This document shows positions 7,821 to 16,833 of a stretch of DNA of 64,000 nt, piece after piece. The DNA is taken from assembly GCA_049516595.1 (NCBI GenBank), contig JBEKSY010000009.1:1-64000 (forward strand), in the 5' to 3' direction. Under the pieces are notes generated by a model, which made no database searches, was not told the DNA's origin, and saw nothing but the letters and a program-made list of their open reading frames with translations. Origin of the DNA: JBEKHT01 sp049516595. GTDB lineage: Bacteria; Chloroflexota; Anaerolineae; Anaerolineales; RBG-16-64-43. The position numbers and the translations under genes are program-made. Numbering within the stretch: position 1 is the first letter of the stretch; each line of letters starts with the position of its first letter.

Positions 7821-9026
7821 ATGGCTGATTACAAATACCTAATAGTTGGGGGAGGAATGACCGCCGATGCCGCAGTGCGGGGAATCCGGGAGCTGGATCG
7901 GTCCGGTAGCATCGGATTGCTGAGCGAGGAGCCCGACCCCCCCTATGACCGTCCCCCGCTTTCGAAGGGCCTATGGAAGGGAAAGCCAGTTGAGAAGATC
8001 TGGCGCCGCACGGCAGATCAGGGGGTTTCTCTTCACCTCGACCGCCGGGCAGTTTCGATCGAACGCAAGAACCATGAGGTGACGGACGGGCATGGGGAAA
8101 CCTATCGCTACGAGAAGTTGCTGCTGGCCACGGGGGGAACCCCCCGCCGAATTGCTTCGGCCGCTGAGGGCGTCATCTACTTCCGCAGCCTGCAGGACTA
8201 CTATGCCCTGCGCCAGGTTGTGGCTCCCGGTCGCCGCTTGGCCGTGATCGGAGGGGGTTTCATCGGGTCCGAGTTGGCCGCGGCCATAACCCTGGCCGGA
8301 GGTAAGGCTCTGATGATCTTCCCGGAGGCGCATATCGGCGCCAGGGTGTTTCCCGGCGACCTGGGAGCCCACATCGACGAGTACTACATGGGAAAGGGTG
8401 TGGAGCTGAGACGGGAGACCTCCCTGACGAGGATCGAGAAGAAGGGGGGCCGTTTTCAGGTGTGGGCCCAGCCGCAGGCCGGAGGAGGCAAGGAAGAGAT
8501 ACATGAAGTAGATGGCGTCGTAGCGGGGATCGGGATCCAACCCAACGTTGAGCTGGCAAAGCAAGCCGGGCTGGAAGCCGAGGATGGGATCGTGGTAGAC
8601 CCTCATTTGAGGACCACCGATCCTTCCATTTTCGCCGCCGGTGATGTGGCCGCCTTTTGGAATCCCGCGCTCTCCAAACGCATGCGGGTGGAACACGAAG
8701 ACAACGCAAACACTATGGGGATGGCAGCGGGCAAGGCCATGGCCGGACAGCTGGAGGAATACACCCACTTGCCCTTCTTCTATTCGGATCTTTTTGATCT
8801 CGGCTATGAGGCCGTCGGAGAACTGGACCCACGGCTGACGGTCGTCGCGGATTGGAAGAAGACGGGGCAAGAGGGGGTCCTGTATTACCTTCAGGGCGGG
8901 AGGGTGCGAGGAGTCCTCCTTTGGAACGTCTGGAATCAAGTTGCGGCAGCCCGCCAGCTGATTGCCGACCCAGGCCCCTTCAAGAGGGAGGATCTGATCG
9001 GCAAGCTGCCAGAGCCCCACAAGTGA
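7821..9026 (+). CDS. FAD-dependent pyridine-nucleotide-disulfide-type oxidoreductase
   Basis: A 401-residue flavoprotein of the ferredoxin/rubredoxin/putidaredoxin reductase and apoptosis-inducing-factor type. Visible motifs are the FAD-binding start 'YLIVGGGMTADAAVRGI' (residues 6-22), 'LLLATGGTPRR' (about 104), the NAD(P)-binding 'LAVIGGGFIGSELAAA' (about 140), and the second FAD motif 'IFAAGDVAAF' (about 272). There is no redox-active Cys pair, so it passes electrons from NAD(P)H to an iron-sulfur or other partner rather than to a disulfide. The C-terminal domain 'YLQGGRVRGVLLWNVW' is that of the reductase C-domain family. A DUF488 gene follows after 21 bp and is probably cotranscribed. 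Confidence 0.88.
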   Translation: MADYKYLIVGGGMTADAAVRGIRELDRSGSIGLLSEEPDPPYDRPPLSKGLWKGKPVEKIWRRTADQGVSLHLDRRAVSIERKNHEVTDGHGETYRYEKLLLATGGTPRRIASAAEGVIYFRSLQDYYALRQVVAPGRRLAVIGGGFIGSELAAAITLAGGKALMIFPEAHIGARVFPGDLGAHIDEYYMGKGVELRRETSLTRIEKKGGRFQVWAQPQAGGGKEEIHEVDGVVAGIGIQPNVELAKQAGLEAEDGIVVDPHLRTTDPSIFAAGDVAAFWNPALSKRMRVEHEDNANTMGMAAGKAMAGQLEEYTHLPFFYSDLFDLGYEAVGELDPRLTVVADWKKTGQEGVLYYLQGGRVRGVLLWNVWNQVAAARQLIADPGPFKREDLIGKLPEPHK

Positions 9027-9047
9027 GATAGGGGTAAGAGGAGCCGA

Positions 9048-9728
9048 GTGGAGCACGAACCGCGAGGAATCAAAGAGACGGCCTCGTCGATTCCTCAAGG
9101 ACCTCAGAGGGTCGCATACACAATTGGGCACTCGACGCGGTCGCTTGAGGAGTTCCTTGGTCTACTCCAAGCCCAAGGCATCGAGCTTCTGCTCGACGTG
9201 AGGACCGTGCCTCGCTCCGGGCGCAATCCGCAGTTCAACTCCGATACTCTCCCGCAGGTGCTGCAAAGCGCGGGGATTGAGTATCGGCATCTTGCGGAGC
9301 TGGGAGGACTGAGGAAACCAAGACCCGACTCAGCCAACCTGGGGTGGCGCAACTCTTCCTTTCGAGGTTTTGCCGACTACATGCAATCCGAAGCGTTCAG
9401 AGCAGCCCTGGTGTCGCTGCGGCAAGAGGCCGAGCGGCGGGTGATCTGCTTGATGTGCGCGGAGGCGTTGCCCTGGCGCTGCCATCGCTCGCTGATCGGA
9501 GATGCGCTTCTGGTGCAGGGGATCTCGGTCGAAAACATCTTTGGGCCCGGGAAGGTGGTTTCGCATAGGATGACACCCTTTGCAAAGGTCGATGGGCCAA
9601 CTGTGACCTATCCGGCGCAGCCGAGCGAAGGCACGCCAGCCTTCTTAGATCGGGATTCAGCGACACTGGGCGTGCAAGCCAACAGCTCCAGAAGGAATCC
9701 GCCGGAGCAGGCGGATAGGCATGACTGA
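9048..9728 (+). CDS. DUF488 family protein
   Basis: A 226-residue protein of the DUF488 family, recognised from 'AYTIGHSTRSLEEFLGLL' near residue 23, 'LLLDVRTVPRSGRNPQFN' near residue 47, 'YRHLAELGG', 'GFADYM' and the Cys-containing end motif 'VICLMCAEALPWRCHRSL' near residue 130. The family function is not established; members are common near redox and stress genes. The last 50 residues after 'ISVENIFGPGKVVSHRM' are low complexity and not conserved. It follows the flavoprotein gene closely, suggesting one transcript. Confidence 0.85.
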   Translation: MEHEPRGIKETASSIPQGPQRVAYTIGHSTRSLEEFLGLLQAQGIELLLDVRTVPRSGRNPQFNSDTLPQVLQSAGIEYRHLAELGGLRKPRPDSANLGWRNSSFRGFADYMQSEAFRAALVSLRQEAERRVICLMCAEALPWRCHRSLIGDALLVQGISVENIFGPGKVVSHRMTPFAKVDGPTVTYPAQPSEGTPAFLDRDSATLGVQANSSRRNPPEQADRHD

Positions 9729-10173
9729 GGTGATGGAGGGCAAAGGCCTCCCCCCTGGAGGAATGGAAAAGGCGGAGGGGGAATGCGGAAAGCCCGCCAA
9801 TGGATGCCGTCCTTGTAGACGAACCGCAGGGTGGAGGGCCGAGCAAGTCTTTGCCTCATGACCATGCGAAACGGTATGTTGCGAAGGACGGCCCGCATGG
9901 GTTGGAATCGAGCCTGGATTCTTGGGAGGACATGCTCCAAGCTGCGCGGAGCCGACCTGGGACGAGTCTGTTCAGTGCGCGAAGCGTGGGATTTGACCTT
10001 CCACGGTTCTGAAGCCACAAGGTGGGCCCAAGCTTGAATGGGGTGGGAGGGCACCATTCAGTCGGAACGGCCCGTCCTAGTCGCAGAAAGGAAACACCCC
10101 GGCAGGCGACCGGGGAGGATGAATTCGTTGTAAGATTGAAGCGACAATTCCTAACCAAGAGAGGGCGCCCGCG
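9729..10173. other. Intergenic region, possibly degraded
   Basis: The 445 bp before rpe have open frames on both strands but none shows family motifs, a good ribosome site or a plausible composition. No promoter of good quality was seen. Confidence 0.35.
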
Positions 10174-10851
10174 ATGGTCAAGATCGCTGCCTCCATTCTT
10201 TCCGCGGATTTCTCTCGGCTAGCCGCTCAAATCCAAGAGGCCGAGGCCGGGGGCGCAGACTACATTCACGTTGACGTGATGGACGGCCACTTCGTTCCCA
10301 ACCTGACGCTGGGAGCACCGGTCCTCTCCGCTATTCGCCCTGCCTCGCGCTTGCCCTACGATGTCCACCTGATGATTGAGTCGCCCGAGAAGTATGTCGA
10401 GGACTTCGCCCGCGCCGGAGCGGATATCATCACCGTGCATCAGGAAGCCTGCATCCACCTGCACCGGGTGATCGAGCAGATCAAGGAACTGGGCAAGCGC
10501 GCGGGAGTAGCTGTCAATCCTGCCACTCCGGTCGGAAGCCTCGAGGAAATTCTCCCCTTTGTAGACCTCGTCCTGGTGATGACGGTCAACCCTGGATACG
10601 GAGGTCAGTCATTCATCCCCACCATGCCCGAAAAGATCGCGGCAATTCGAAGACAGATTCTTGACCGCCGCCTGGAGGTGGAGCTGGAGGTGGACGGGGG
10701 GATTGCGGCGGAGACGGTCGGAATCGTGGTGGGGGCCGGGGCTACGGTACTGGTAGCGGGCTCGGCCATTTTTCACGATCCGGGCGGCATCTCGACAGCA
10801 ATCCACCAGTTGCGCCAGGCAGCGGCAGCGAGAGCCTCCGTCCGCTCGTAG
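10174..10851 (+). CDS. rpe: Ribulose-phosphate 3-epimerase
   Basis: Interconverts ribulose 5-phosphate and xylulose 5-phosphate in the pentose phosphate pathway. The 225-residue TIM barrel has all family signatures: 'IAASILSADFSRLAAQI' at the start, 'HVDVMDGHFVPNLTLGAPV' with the metal His/Asp residues (about 32-50), 'VHLMIESPEKYV', 'VLVMTVNPGYGGQSFIP' (about 140), and the phosphate-binding 'LEVDGGIAAET' plus 'VLVAGSAIF'. Length is normal. It stands just upstream of a zwf remnant and pgl, so the three once formed a pentose-phosphate group. Confidence 0.97.
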   Translation: MVKIAASILSADFSRLAAQIQEAEAGGADYIHVDVMDGHFVPNLTLGAPVLSAIRPASRLPYDVHLMIESPEKYVEDFARAGADIITVHQEACIHLHRVIEQIKELGKRAGVAVNPATPVGSLEEILPFVDLVLVMTVNPGYGGQSFIPTMPEKIAAIRRQILDRRLEVELEVDGGIAAETVGIVVGAGATVLVAGSAIFHDPGGISTAIHQLRQAAAARASVRS

Positions 10852-10870
10852 CAGGCTGTGTCGCCTCCCG

Positions 10871-11128
10871 TTCCTTTGGGCGCCTCCGCAAGCCTACGAG
10901 CATCTCCTGGTCGATGCCATCGCGGGTGATGCGACCCTATTCATGCGCGGCGCCCAGATGAAGTCCGCCTGGGCGGTCGTAAGCCCTATTCTGGGGGGCT
11001 GGCAGTCAACCTCGCAGCCTCCGCCAGCCGCCTATGGAGCGCGGAGTTGGGGACGCGCAGAGACTGATGACCTGTTGGCCCGAGACGCCAGGAAGTGGAG
11101 GATACCCTCCTCCCACAGAGTAGGCTAG
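10871..11128 (+). pseudogene. zwf: C-terminal remnant of glucose-6-phosphate 1-dehydrogenase
   Basis: In one frame that ends with TAG at 11126-11128, the translation contains 'PPQAYEHLLVDAIAGDATLF', 'MRGAQMKSAWAVVSPILGGW', 'YGARSWGRAETDDLLA' and 'RKWRIPS'. These correspond to the extreme C-terminus of glucose-6-phosphate dehydrogenase (the Y-E-x-L-L-x-D, G-D-x-T-L-F, A-W-x-x-V-x-P-I-L and S-W-G-P-x-x-A-x-x-L-L motifs). Only about the last 85 of 480-500 residues remain; the rest is absent and the fragment begins about 20 bp after the rpe stop. pgl begins at the very next base, the usual zwf-pgl order. The likely cause is an internal deletion that removed most of zwf. Confidence 0.85.
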
Positions 11129-11857
11129 ATGATCCAGATCTTCCGTGATCTGTCCGAAGTGCAGAAGGCTGCAGCCGACCTTTTCTTGACGTTGAGCGGG
11201 CGTTCCATCCGGGAATCCGGCACGTTCTCGGTTGCTTTGTCGGGGGGCAGCACCCCAGAAGGCATGTACCGCCTCCTGGCGGCCCCGAGTTACCGCGATC
11301 GCATCGACTGGCGGAAAATCTACTTCTTCTGGGGGGACGAGCGCTGCGTTCCCGCTCTCGACGCTCGCAGCAATGTGCGTATGGCCCGCGAGGCCTTGCT
11401 CGATCGGGTTCCGGTTTCTCCGGGCAGGGTTTTCCCCATGCGGTGTGACAAGGATCCGGCAGCGGGGGCCGCCGCCTACGAGGCGGAGCTTCGAGGCCAC
11501 TTTGGCCCATCCGGTCCCCGCTTCGACCTGGTGCTCCTGGGCCTAGGCGAGAACGGCCACACGGCTTCACTCTTCCCCTTCACGCCGATCCTGGGCGAAA
11601 CGCAGAGATGGGTTGCGGAGGTTTACTTGCCGGACCAGAAGTTGTTTCGTCTCACGCTGACCGCGGCGGCGATCAACCAGGCGCGAGAGGTAGTCTTCCT
11701 CGTTTCGGGGCAATCCAAAGCGGAGGCGGCGCGGGCGGTCCTCGAAGGCGAACCGGACCCCGAGCGGTTCCCGGCTCAGCTCATTCGGCCGCAAGACGGG
11801 GAGGTGCATTGGCTTCTGGACGAGGCCGCAGCGGCTCGCCTCTCGATCGTCCGGTGA
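11129..11857 (+). CDS. pgl: 6-phosphogluconolactonase (DevB type)
   Basis: Hydrolyses 6-phosphogluconolactone, the second step of the oxidative pentose phosphate pathway. The 242-residue protein has the sugar-isomerase-like fold of this family with 'FSVALSGGSTPEGMYRLL' (about 33-50), 'IYFFWGDERCVPALDARSN' (about 65-84), and 'FDLVLLGLGENGHTASLFP' (about 133-151). The start ATG follows directly on the stop codon of the zwf remnant. With zwf destroyed here, its substrate must come from another dehydrogenase or the gene may be on its way to loss. Confidence 0.95.
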   Translation: MIQIFRDLSEVQKAAADLFLTLSGRSIRESGTFSVALSGGSTPEGMYRLLAAPSYRDRIDWRKIYFFWGDERCVPALDARSNVRMAREALLDRVPVSPGRVFPMRCDKDPAAGAAAYEAELRGHFGPSGPRFDLVLLGLGENGHTASLFPFTPILGETQRWVAEVYLPDQKLFRLTLTAAAINQAREVVFLVSGQSKAEAARAVLEGEPDPERFPAQLIRPQDGEVHWLLDEAAAARLSIVR

Positions 11858-12213
11858 GGAGAAAGGAGGCCCTCCTTTCACGATCCGAGCCATGGCCCAA
11901 GCCATCACCTTGTTGGCGGAGTTGCAATCCCACTGGGGGCAGTAGTTGCTCTCCCGTGGAGGCCTGGCTTCTCTTTGGGGTCCGCCTCCGGCCCCTCTTG
12001 TCCGCCCTCGGGCGATGCCAATTTCCCGACAAGGGGTTCTACGTCCCCGGACTTGCTGTTCGTCCCGGAAGAAGTGCAAGCTACGATCCATCAGGCAGTT
12101 GCGAGACCTGCTCCTAGGACCGGCGGCGGAACTCCTGCCGGATGCCAGGAGTGAGTATTGGTATGATCGGCGGGTGAGGCGGCTGGGGAGGCTCATCTAT
12201 TGGAGCGGAAGCT
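11858..12213. other. Intergenic region upstream of hypA
   Basis: The 356 bp hold no recognisable gene. Near the end there is an extended -10 type sequence TGG-TATGAT (12159-12167) 47 bp before hypA, without a good -35; a very similar TGG-TATACT is found before the dienelactone hydrolase gene. It is a plausible hyp promoter. Confidence 0.4.
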
Positions 12214-12558
12214 ATGCATGAGTTGGCAGTGACCGAGAACCTCCTTGAGATCGCGGTGCGGCACGGTGAGGCCGCGCAGGCCAGCCGGGTTACCGACCTC
12301 TACTTGCGCATCGGGCAACTATCCTCTTTCGTGGACGATTCGGTTCAGTTCTATTGGGACATCATCAGCAAAGGAACGATCTGTGAGGGGGCCATCCTGC
12401 ACTTCGAACGAATCCCGGCCCAGCTTCAGTGCCTTGATTGTGGGACGGCATACAATCTGGATGGCGAGATCCAGCCTTGTCCCCAATGCGGAAGCCTTCG
12501 CGTGAAGGTCATGCGCGGAGATGAGCTGAAGCTTGACAGCATCGCGGTCGATAGCTGA
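12214..12558 (+). CDS. hypA: Hydrogenase nickel incorporation protein HypA
   Basis: HypA delivers nickel to the large subunit of [NiFe] hydrogenase together with HypB. The 114-residue protein begins M-H-E, whose His2 is the nickel ligand, and has two zinc-binding pairs, Cys73/Cys76 and Cys89/Cys92. Length and layout are those of the family. It is separated from hypB by about 1.15 kb of apparently decayed DNA, so it may have its own promoter. Confidence 0.96.
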   Translation: MHELAVTENLLEIAVRHGEAAQASRVTDLYLRIGQLSSFVDDSVQFYWDIISKGTICEGAILHFERIPAQLQCLDCGTAYNLDGEIQPCPQCGSLRVKVMRGDELKLDSIAVDS

Positions 12559-12831
12559 GGCGACGGGAACCTTTTCGGGCCTGTCTGGGTCCCCCCCGGC
12601 GACCTCGTCCAGGTCCCTCGGGTTTTCTCTCCCGGGATGACCAACTACATTCGGTAGGACGGACCGGCGTCGTTCGACTGATTCTCTCCGGTCGCTTGCG
12701 CCTTCTTGGGCAAGGCCGGTTTCCTGGGCTTTCCCATGCGGCGCTGGGGTGTCGGGAGGGAGCGGGGCGGGAGGCCTGCGCCAAGAGGGCATACGGGAAT
12801 TGGCCCGACCCATCCATGTTCTTCGACCATT

Positions 12832-13053
12832 CCAGCCAGGCTCTTGGACCTGCTCCTCCTTCAGGCGGCGCAATCTGGCCTGCATGATCCCGGAACGACC
12901 CCGGTAGCCAACCAGCTGTACAGGATTCTGGCGAGTCACGGTGGGCAGACGACCCACCCCGTGGTGGAGCATGCGCTCAAGGGCGGCAGCCACCGTCTCA
13001 TCCGCCTTGGGCGCACGGGCCAAGGGGCGGGCTGGCGCTCCGCGATGGAGATC
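12832..13053 (-). pseudogene. Remnant of a ClC chloride channel/CBS-domain protein
   Basis: On the minus strand one frame reads 'ADETVAAALERMLHHGVGRL', 'PVQLVGYRGRSGIMQARLRR' and 'EEQVQEPGW'. This is the end of a CBS domain followed by the R-L-R-R-L-x-E-E-x-x-x-E-P-G-W tail typical of bacterial ClC-CBS proteins. No channel domain is readable in frame on its 5' side, and the frame runs on past the expected end into unrelated sequence. The fragment of about 70 residues is therefore treated as a gene remnant. Assignment rests on the CBS core and tail only. Confidence 0.55.
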
Positions 13054-13705
13054 AACTCTAGACTACTCCGAGAGCCGCTCTGGGCCTTCCTCGACCTGCT
13101 CATGGCTCTTCCCTGTACCTCGGCCGAAGCCAGCCAGGACATCCGGCGCACCCTGCTTCAACCCGCCCATCCGAAGAAGGGAGACCCTATCCCGGACCGA
13201 GATCTCTTGATGGAACCATCACCTCTCGCTAACATGATCAATTGGCTTGACACGGACGGGAGGAAGAGCAGGGGGGCATGGGCTGGGCAACTGCTCAAGC
13301 GTAGAAAGAATTCCAATGACCAAAAGCGACCTCGCCCTCCGAATTACGGTGCGTCGTCTGACGGTTTCCTCGTCCGAGGGAAGACGAGTGAGGCAGGCCA
13401 GTGGATTTCGAGAAAATGCCTGATTTGCGGCAATCAGAGCTTACTCCGAGGTAAGTGGTGACAAAAGTCCTAATTTGGCTCGAGGCAACATGCTAATATG
13501 GGATTTGGTGAATTGGTTCACGCGAGCCGCGGAGCTTGCCTCTCCTGGCTGCTAAGCCGGGTTGGATGGGCAGGGTGGTGCCACCGGGGCGCTCGACTGG
13601 GGCGCAGGAGGGATCGGCCCCGCAAGGTTCCCTGGCGGCGAACGGGTGCGGCCAATGCCATCTCGGCGGTTGGCAGCGATGCAGAGGGGTTCGAAAGGGA
13701 CTGAT
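13054..13705. other. Region between the ClC remnant and hypB
   Basis: No gene with recognisable features. A long plus-strand frame (12706-13461) crosses the ClC remnant but has no family motifs. The 200 bp before hypB are very GC-rich with several short inverted repeats such as GGTGG-TG-CCACC near 13576; a structured leader is possible but matches no RNA family known to me. Confidence 0.35.
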
Positions 13706-14374
13706 ATGGCGCGTCGTGTGGAAGTGGCAGAAAACGTTCTGGGTGCGAATGAACGGATCGCCGGCGAGAATCGGCGGCTCCTGGATGAGGCGCATCTCTT
13801 TACAGTCAACCTGATGGCTTCGCCTGGCGCCGGGAAGACCTCGCTCATCGAGAGGACGCTTGAGACCCTCTCCCGACGCACGCGCATTTTGGTCATCGAT
13901 GGCGACTTGGCCACGGATCTTGACGCTCACCGTGCCCGTGCGGCGGGCGCCGATGCGCTTCAGATCAACACGGGCGGAGAGTGCCATCTGGATGCGAACA
14001 TGGTGGGCCGGGCTCTCCAGCAGTTTGACCTGGAACGGTACGACCTGCTGATCATTGAGAACGTCGGCAACCTGATTTGTCCGGCCGCTTTTGCTCTGGG
14101 CTCGCACAAGAGCATTCTGATCGCGTCGGTCCCAGAGGGCGACGACAAGCCCTACAAATACCCGACCACTTACCAGGGTGTCGATGCGCTGGTGATCAAC
14201 AAAATGGATCTTCTGCCGTACGTCCCCTTTCGAATGGATCGGTTCCAGAAAGGGGTGGAACTGCTCAATCCGGGGGTGTTGACCTTCCCGCTCTCGTGTC
14301 GAACCGGGGAGGGCGTGAGTGCCTGGACGGATTGGTTGGTTAAGGAGATCCGCGAGCGAAGGCCTGAGGAATGA
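13706..14374 (+). CDS. hypB: Hydrogenase nickel incorporation GTPase HypB
   Basis: GTPase that drives nickel insertion into [NiFe] hydrogenase with HypA. The protein (222 residues from ATG 13706) has the P-loop 'NLMASPGAGKTSLIERTL' near residue 35, 'ILVIDGDLATDLDA' near residue 62, the G3-like 'DLLIIENVGNLICPA' with the conserved Cys, and the NKMD guanine-specificity motif. There is no His-rich N-terminal metal store, so it is the simple HypB form. An upstream in-frame ATG would add poorly conserved Gly/Arg-rich sequence; I chose the ATG at 'MARRVEVAEN'. Its stop overlaps the hypF start (ATGA). Confidence 0.96.
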   Translation: MARRVEVAENVLGANERIAGENRRLLDEAHLFTVNLMASPGAGKTSLIERTLETLSRRTRILVIDGDLATDLDAHRARAAGADALQINTGGECHLDANMVGRALQQFDLERYDLLIIENVGNLICPAAFALGSHKSILIASVPEGDDKPYKYPTTYQGVDALVINKMDLLPYVPFRMDRFQKGVELLNPGVLTFPLSCRTGEGVSAWTDWLVKEIRERRPEE

Positions 14375-16743
14375 TTGAGGTCCAAGGGATCCGGGGCGCG
14401 AGCATACGCGTGCGTGGGGTCGTGCAGGGGGTCGGTTTTCGACCCTTTGTCTACGCCCTGGCCAGACGCCTGGAGCTCAACGGCTGGGTGCGCAACACCT
14501 CCGCGGGAGTGGAGATCGAAATCGATGGCTCGTCCCGCCATCTTGAGGAGTTCGTTCGCGACCTTCGTTTGCTTGCCCCTCCTCTGGCACGGATCGACCA
14601 AGTCCATGTGGAGCAGCGACCGGCCAACGGCTACAAGGAGTTTGCCATCCTGGCTTCGGAGCCGATCCCACAGGCCTTCCAGCCCGTGTCCCCAGACATG
14701 GGCCTGTGCACCGATTGCCTTCGCGAGTTATTTGATCCTCAGAACCGCCGGTATCGATATCCTTTCATCAACTGCACCAACTGCGGCCCTCGGTTCACCA
14801 TCATTGAGGACGTTCCCTATGATCGTGCCAACACGACCATGGCACCCTTTGCCATGTGCGCCTCCTGCGCCTCCGAGTACGAGGACCCAGGCGATCGACG
14901 CTTCCACGCCCAACCGATTGCGTGCCCGAGCTGTGGGCCTCACATCTGGTTGGAGGAGAGGGGTCAGCCCCTGGCGGAACGCGAGGAGGCTCTGCGAATG
15001 GCGCGCTCGTATTTGGCCGATGGCAGAATCCTGGCGGTCCGGGGACTGGGGGGATTCCATCTAGCCTGCGACGCAACCAATTCACAGGCCGTGGCGGAAC
15101 TCCGGCGCAGGAAGCTGCGGGTCGACAAGCCCTTCGCCCTGATGGTCTGGAATCTGGCTGCGGCCCGATTGATCTGTGATTTGGACCCCGTGGAGGACGA
15201 CTGGATTCAATCGCAGGAGCGACCGATTCTCCTGCTGCGGCGAAAGGAGAATGCCTCCGTTGTGCGCGAGGTGGCTCCCGGGCAGAGGACTCTTGGGATC
15301 ATGTTGCCGTACACCCCGTTGCACTACCTCCTTCTCGAGCCGAACGACGGATACCCGCCCGCCCTGGTCATGACCAGCGGAAACCTCAGCGAGGAACCCA
15401 TCGCCACCAACCTGGGGGAGGCCCGGCAGCGGCTGGCAGCGGTAGCAGATGCTTTCCTCATGCATGACCGGGAGATCCGCACCCGTTGCGACGACTCGGT
15501 CGTCCGCGTGTTCTCAGGTTGGCGGCTGTCAAGTGGTGTCGCGGATTCCCAATCCGTCCTGCTTCCGCTTCGTCGCTCAAGAGGCTACGCTCCTTTCCCT
15601 GTCAAGTTGCCCTGGGACTCCCCAAGCATTCTCGCCGCGGGCGGTGAGCTTAAGAACACTTTTTGCCTTACCCGTGGAGACTATGCCTTCATGAGCCAGC
15701 ACATCGGGGACCTTGAGAACTACGAAACGCTTCGTTCCTTCGCTGAGGGGGTCGAACATTATGAGCGTCTTTTTCACGTACGGCCCGAGGCCCTGGCTTG
15801 CGACCTCCACCCAGACTACCTCGCCACCCGGTATGCGGAGGAGCGGGCGGCGCAAGAGAATCTTTCGCTGACTCGCGTGCAGCATCACCACGCCCACATT
15901 GCAGCCTGCATGGCCGAACACGGGGAAGAAGGGCGCTCCCCCGTTATTGGGGTCGCCTTTGATGGCACAGGTTATGGCCCCGATGGGACGATCTGGGGCG
16001 GGGAGGTCCTGATCGCTGACTACGAAGGATTCGAGCGAGCCATCCATTTGGAGACAATCCCTCTGCTTGGCGGCGATGCGGCTGTGCGTGAACCCTACCG
16101 TCTGGCGCTGGCCTGGTTGTGGCGCTCTGGGCTGGAGTGGGAGCCTGACTTTCCCCCGGTACGGCACGCCCTCGTGGAATCCAGGGAGGCCCTGAAGAGA
16201 ATCCTGGAAGGAACCGGGATCTCCGGGCCGAGAGGCCTGAATGCGCCTCTTACATCCAGCATGGGCCGCCTTTTCGATGCGTTCGCCGCGCTGATCGGAT
16301 TGCGGGAGGAGGTGAACTACGAGGCGCAGGCGGCGATGGAACTGGAAGCGATCTGCGACCCTGAGGAGCGCGGGTCCTATCCTTTCGAGTACCATGGTCA
16401 AGTCATCAGCCCGGTCCCCCTTTTCATTCAGGCCGCTGCGGATCTTCTCTCCGGCACCGATGTGGCCCGCATGGCAAGCCGCTTCCACAACGCGGTGGCA
16501 CGGATGGTCGCGGAAATCTGCGCCCAGCTGTCGCGCGAGCGAGGAGTAAGGAAAGTAGCACTCAGTGGAGGGGTCTGGCAAAACCACCTCTTGTTGAGCC
16601 AAACAGTGCAACTCCTGGAAGCGCAAGGTCTCGGCGTGCTCTTGCACAACAAGGTTCCGAGCAATGATGGGGGGATCGCTCTGGGCCAGGCGGCTGTCGC
16701 TGCCTATCGGCTGGTCCGATCCGCAGGGATGGGGAGTGTCTAG
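14371..16743 (+). CDS. hypF: Carbamoyltransferase HypF
   Basis: HypF uses carbamoyl phosphate and ATP to carbamoylate HypE, giving the CN ligands of the hydrogenase Fe. The 790-residue protein has all four domains in order: acylphosphatase ('VRGVVQGVGFRPFVYALARR', residues about 14-33), two zinc fingers (Cys pairs 'CTDCLRELFD' with 'INCTNCGPRF', then 'CASCASEYED' with 'IACPSCGPHI'), a YrdC/Sua5-like domain ('RILAVRGLGGFHLACDA'), and a Kae1-like domain with 'QHHHAHIAACMAEHG' and 'GVAFDGTGYGPDGTIWGGE'. It overlaps hypB by four bases; 90 bp follow before hypC. Confidence 0.97.
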   Translation: MIEVQGIRGASIRVRGVVQGVGFRPFVYALARRLELNGWVRNTSAGVEIEIDGSSRHLEEFVRDLRLLAPPLARIDQVHVEQRPANGYKEFAILASEPIPQAFQPVSPDMGLCTDCLRELFDPQNRRYRYPFINCTNCGPRFTIIEDVPYDRANTTMAPFAMCASCASEYEDPGDRRFHAQPIACPSCGPHIWLEERGQPLAEREEALRMARSYLADGRILAVRGLGGFHLACDATNSQAVAELRRRKLRVDKPFALMVWNLAAARLICDLDPVEDDWIQSQERPILLLRRKENASVVREVAPGQRTLGIMLPYTPLHYLLLEPNDGYPPALVMTSGNLSEEPIATNLGEARQRLAAVADAFLMHDREIRTRCDDSVVRVFSGWRLSSGVADSQSVLLPLRRSRGYAPFPVKLPWDSPSILAAGGELKNTFCLTRGDYAFMSQHIGDLENYETLRSFAEGVEHYERLFHVRPEALACDLHPDYLATRYAEERAAQENLSLTRVQHHHAHIAACMAEHGEEGRSPVIGVAFDGTGYGPDGTIWGGEVLIADYEGFERAIHLETIPLLGGDAAVREPYRLALAWLWRSGLEWEPDFPPVRHALVESREALKRILEGTGISGPRGLNAPLTSSMGRLFDAFAALIGLREEVNYEAQAAMELEAICDPEERGSYPFEYHGQVISPVPLFIQAAADLLSGTDVARMASRFHNAVARMVAEICAQLSRERGVRKVALSGGVWQNHLLLSQTVQLLEAQGLGVLLHNKVPSNDGGIALGQAAVAAYRLVRSAGMGSV

Positions 16744-16833
16744 GAGAGGCAGGGGTCGCCGCCCGAGCTGATCATCCGGTGGTCCAAAGTCGCGCAAGCA
16801 GATCGGTTGCGGAGCGGAATAGGGAGGTGAGCT

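Noticed and set aside
9608..10057. Minus-strand frame of 149 codons between the DUF488 gene and rpe
   Set aside because: It covers the end of the DUF488 gene, has no motif and no start signal.
12706..13461. Long plus-strand open frame of 251 codons between hypA and hypB
   Set aside because: It has no ribosome site, no motif and Arg/Pro/Ser-rich composition, and it runs antisense to a readable CBS-domain remnant, so it is a shadow frame.
13500..13705. Possible structured RNA (riboswitch, SRP or RNase P RNA) before hypB
   Set aside because: Several inverted repeats are present, but no conserved core of SRP RNA, RNase P RNA, tmRNA, cobalamin or NiCo riboswitches could be found.
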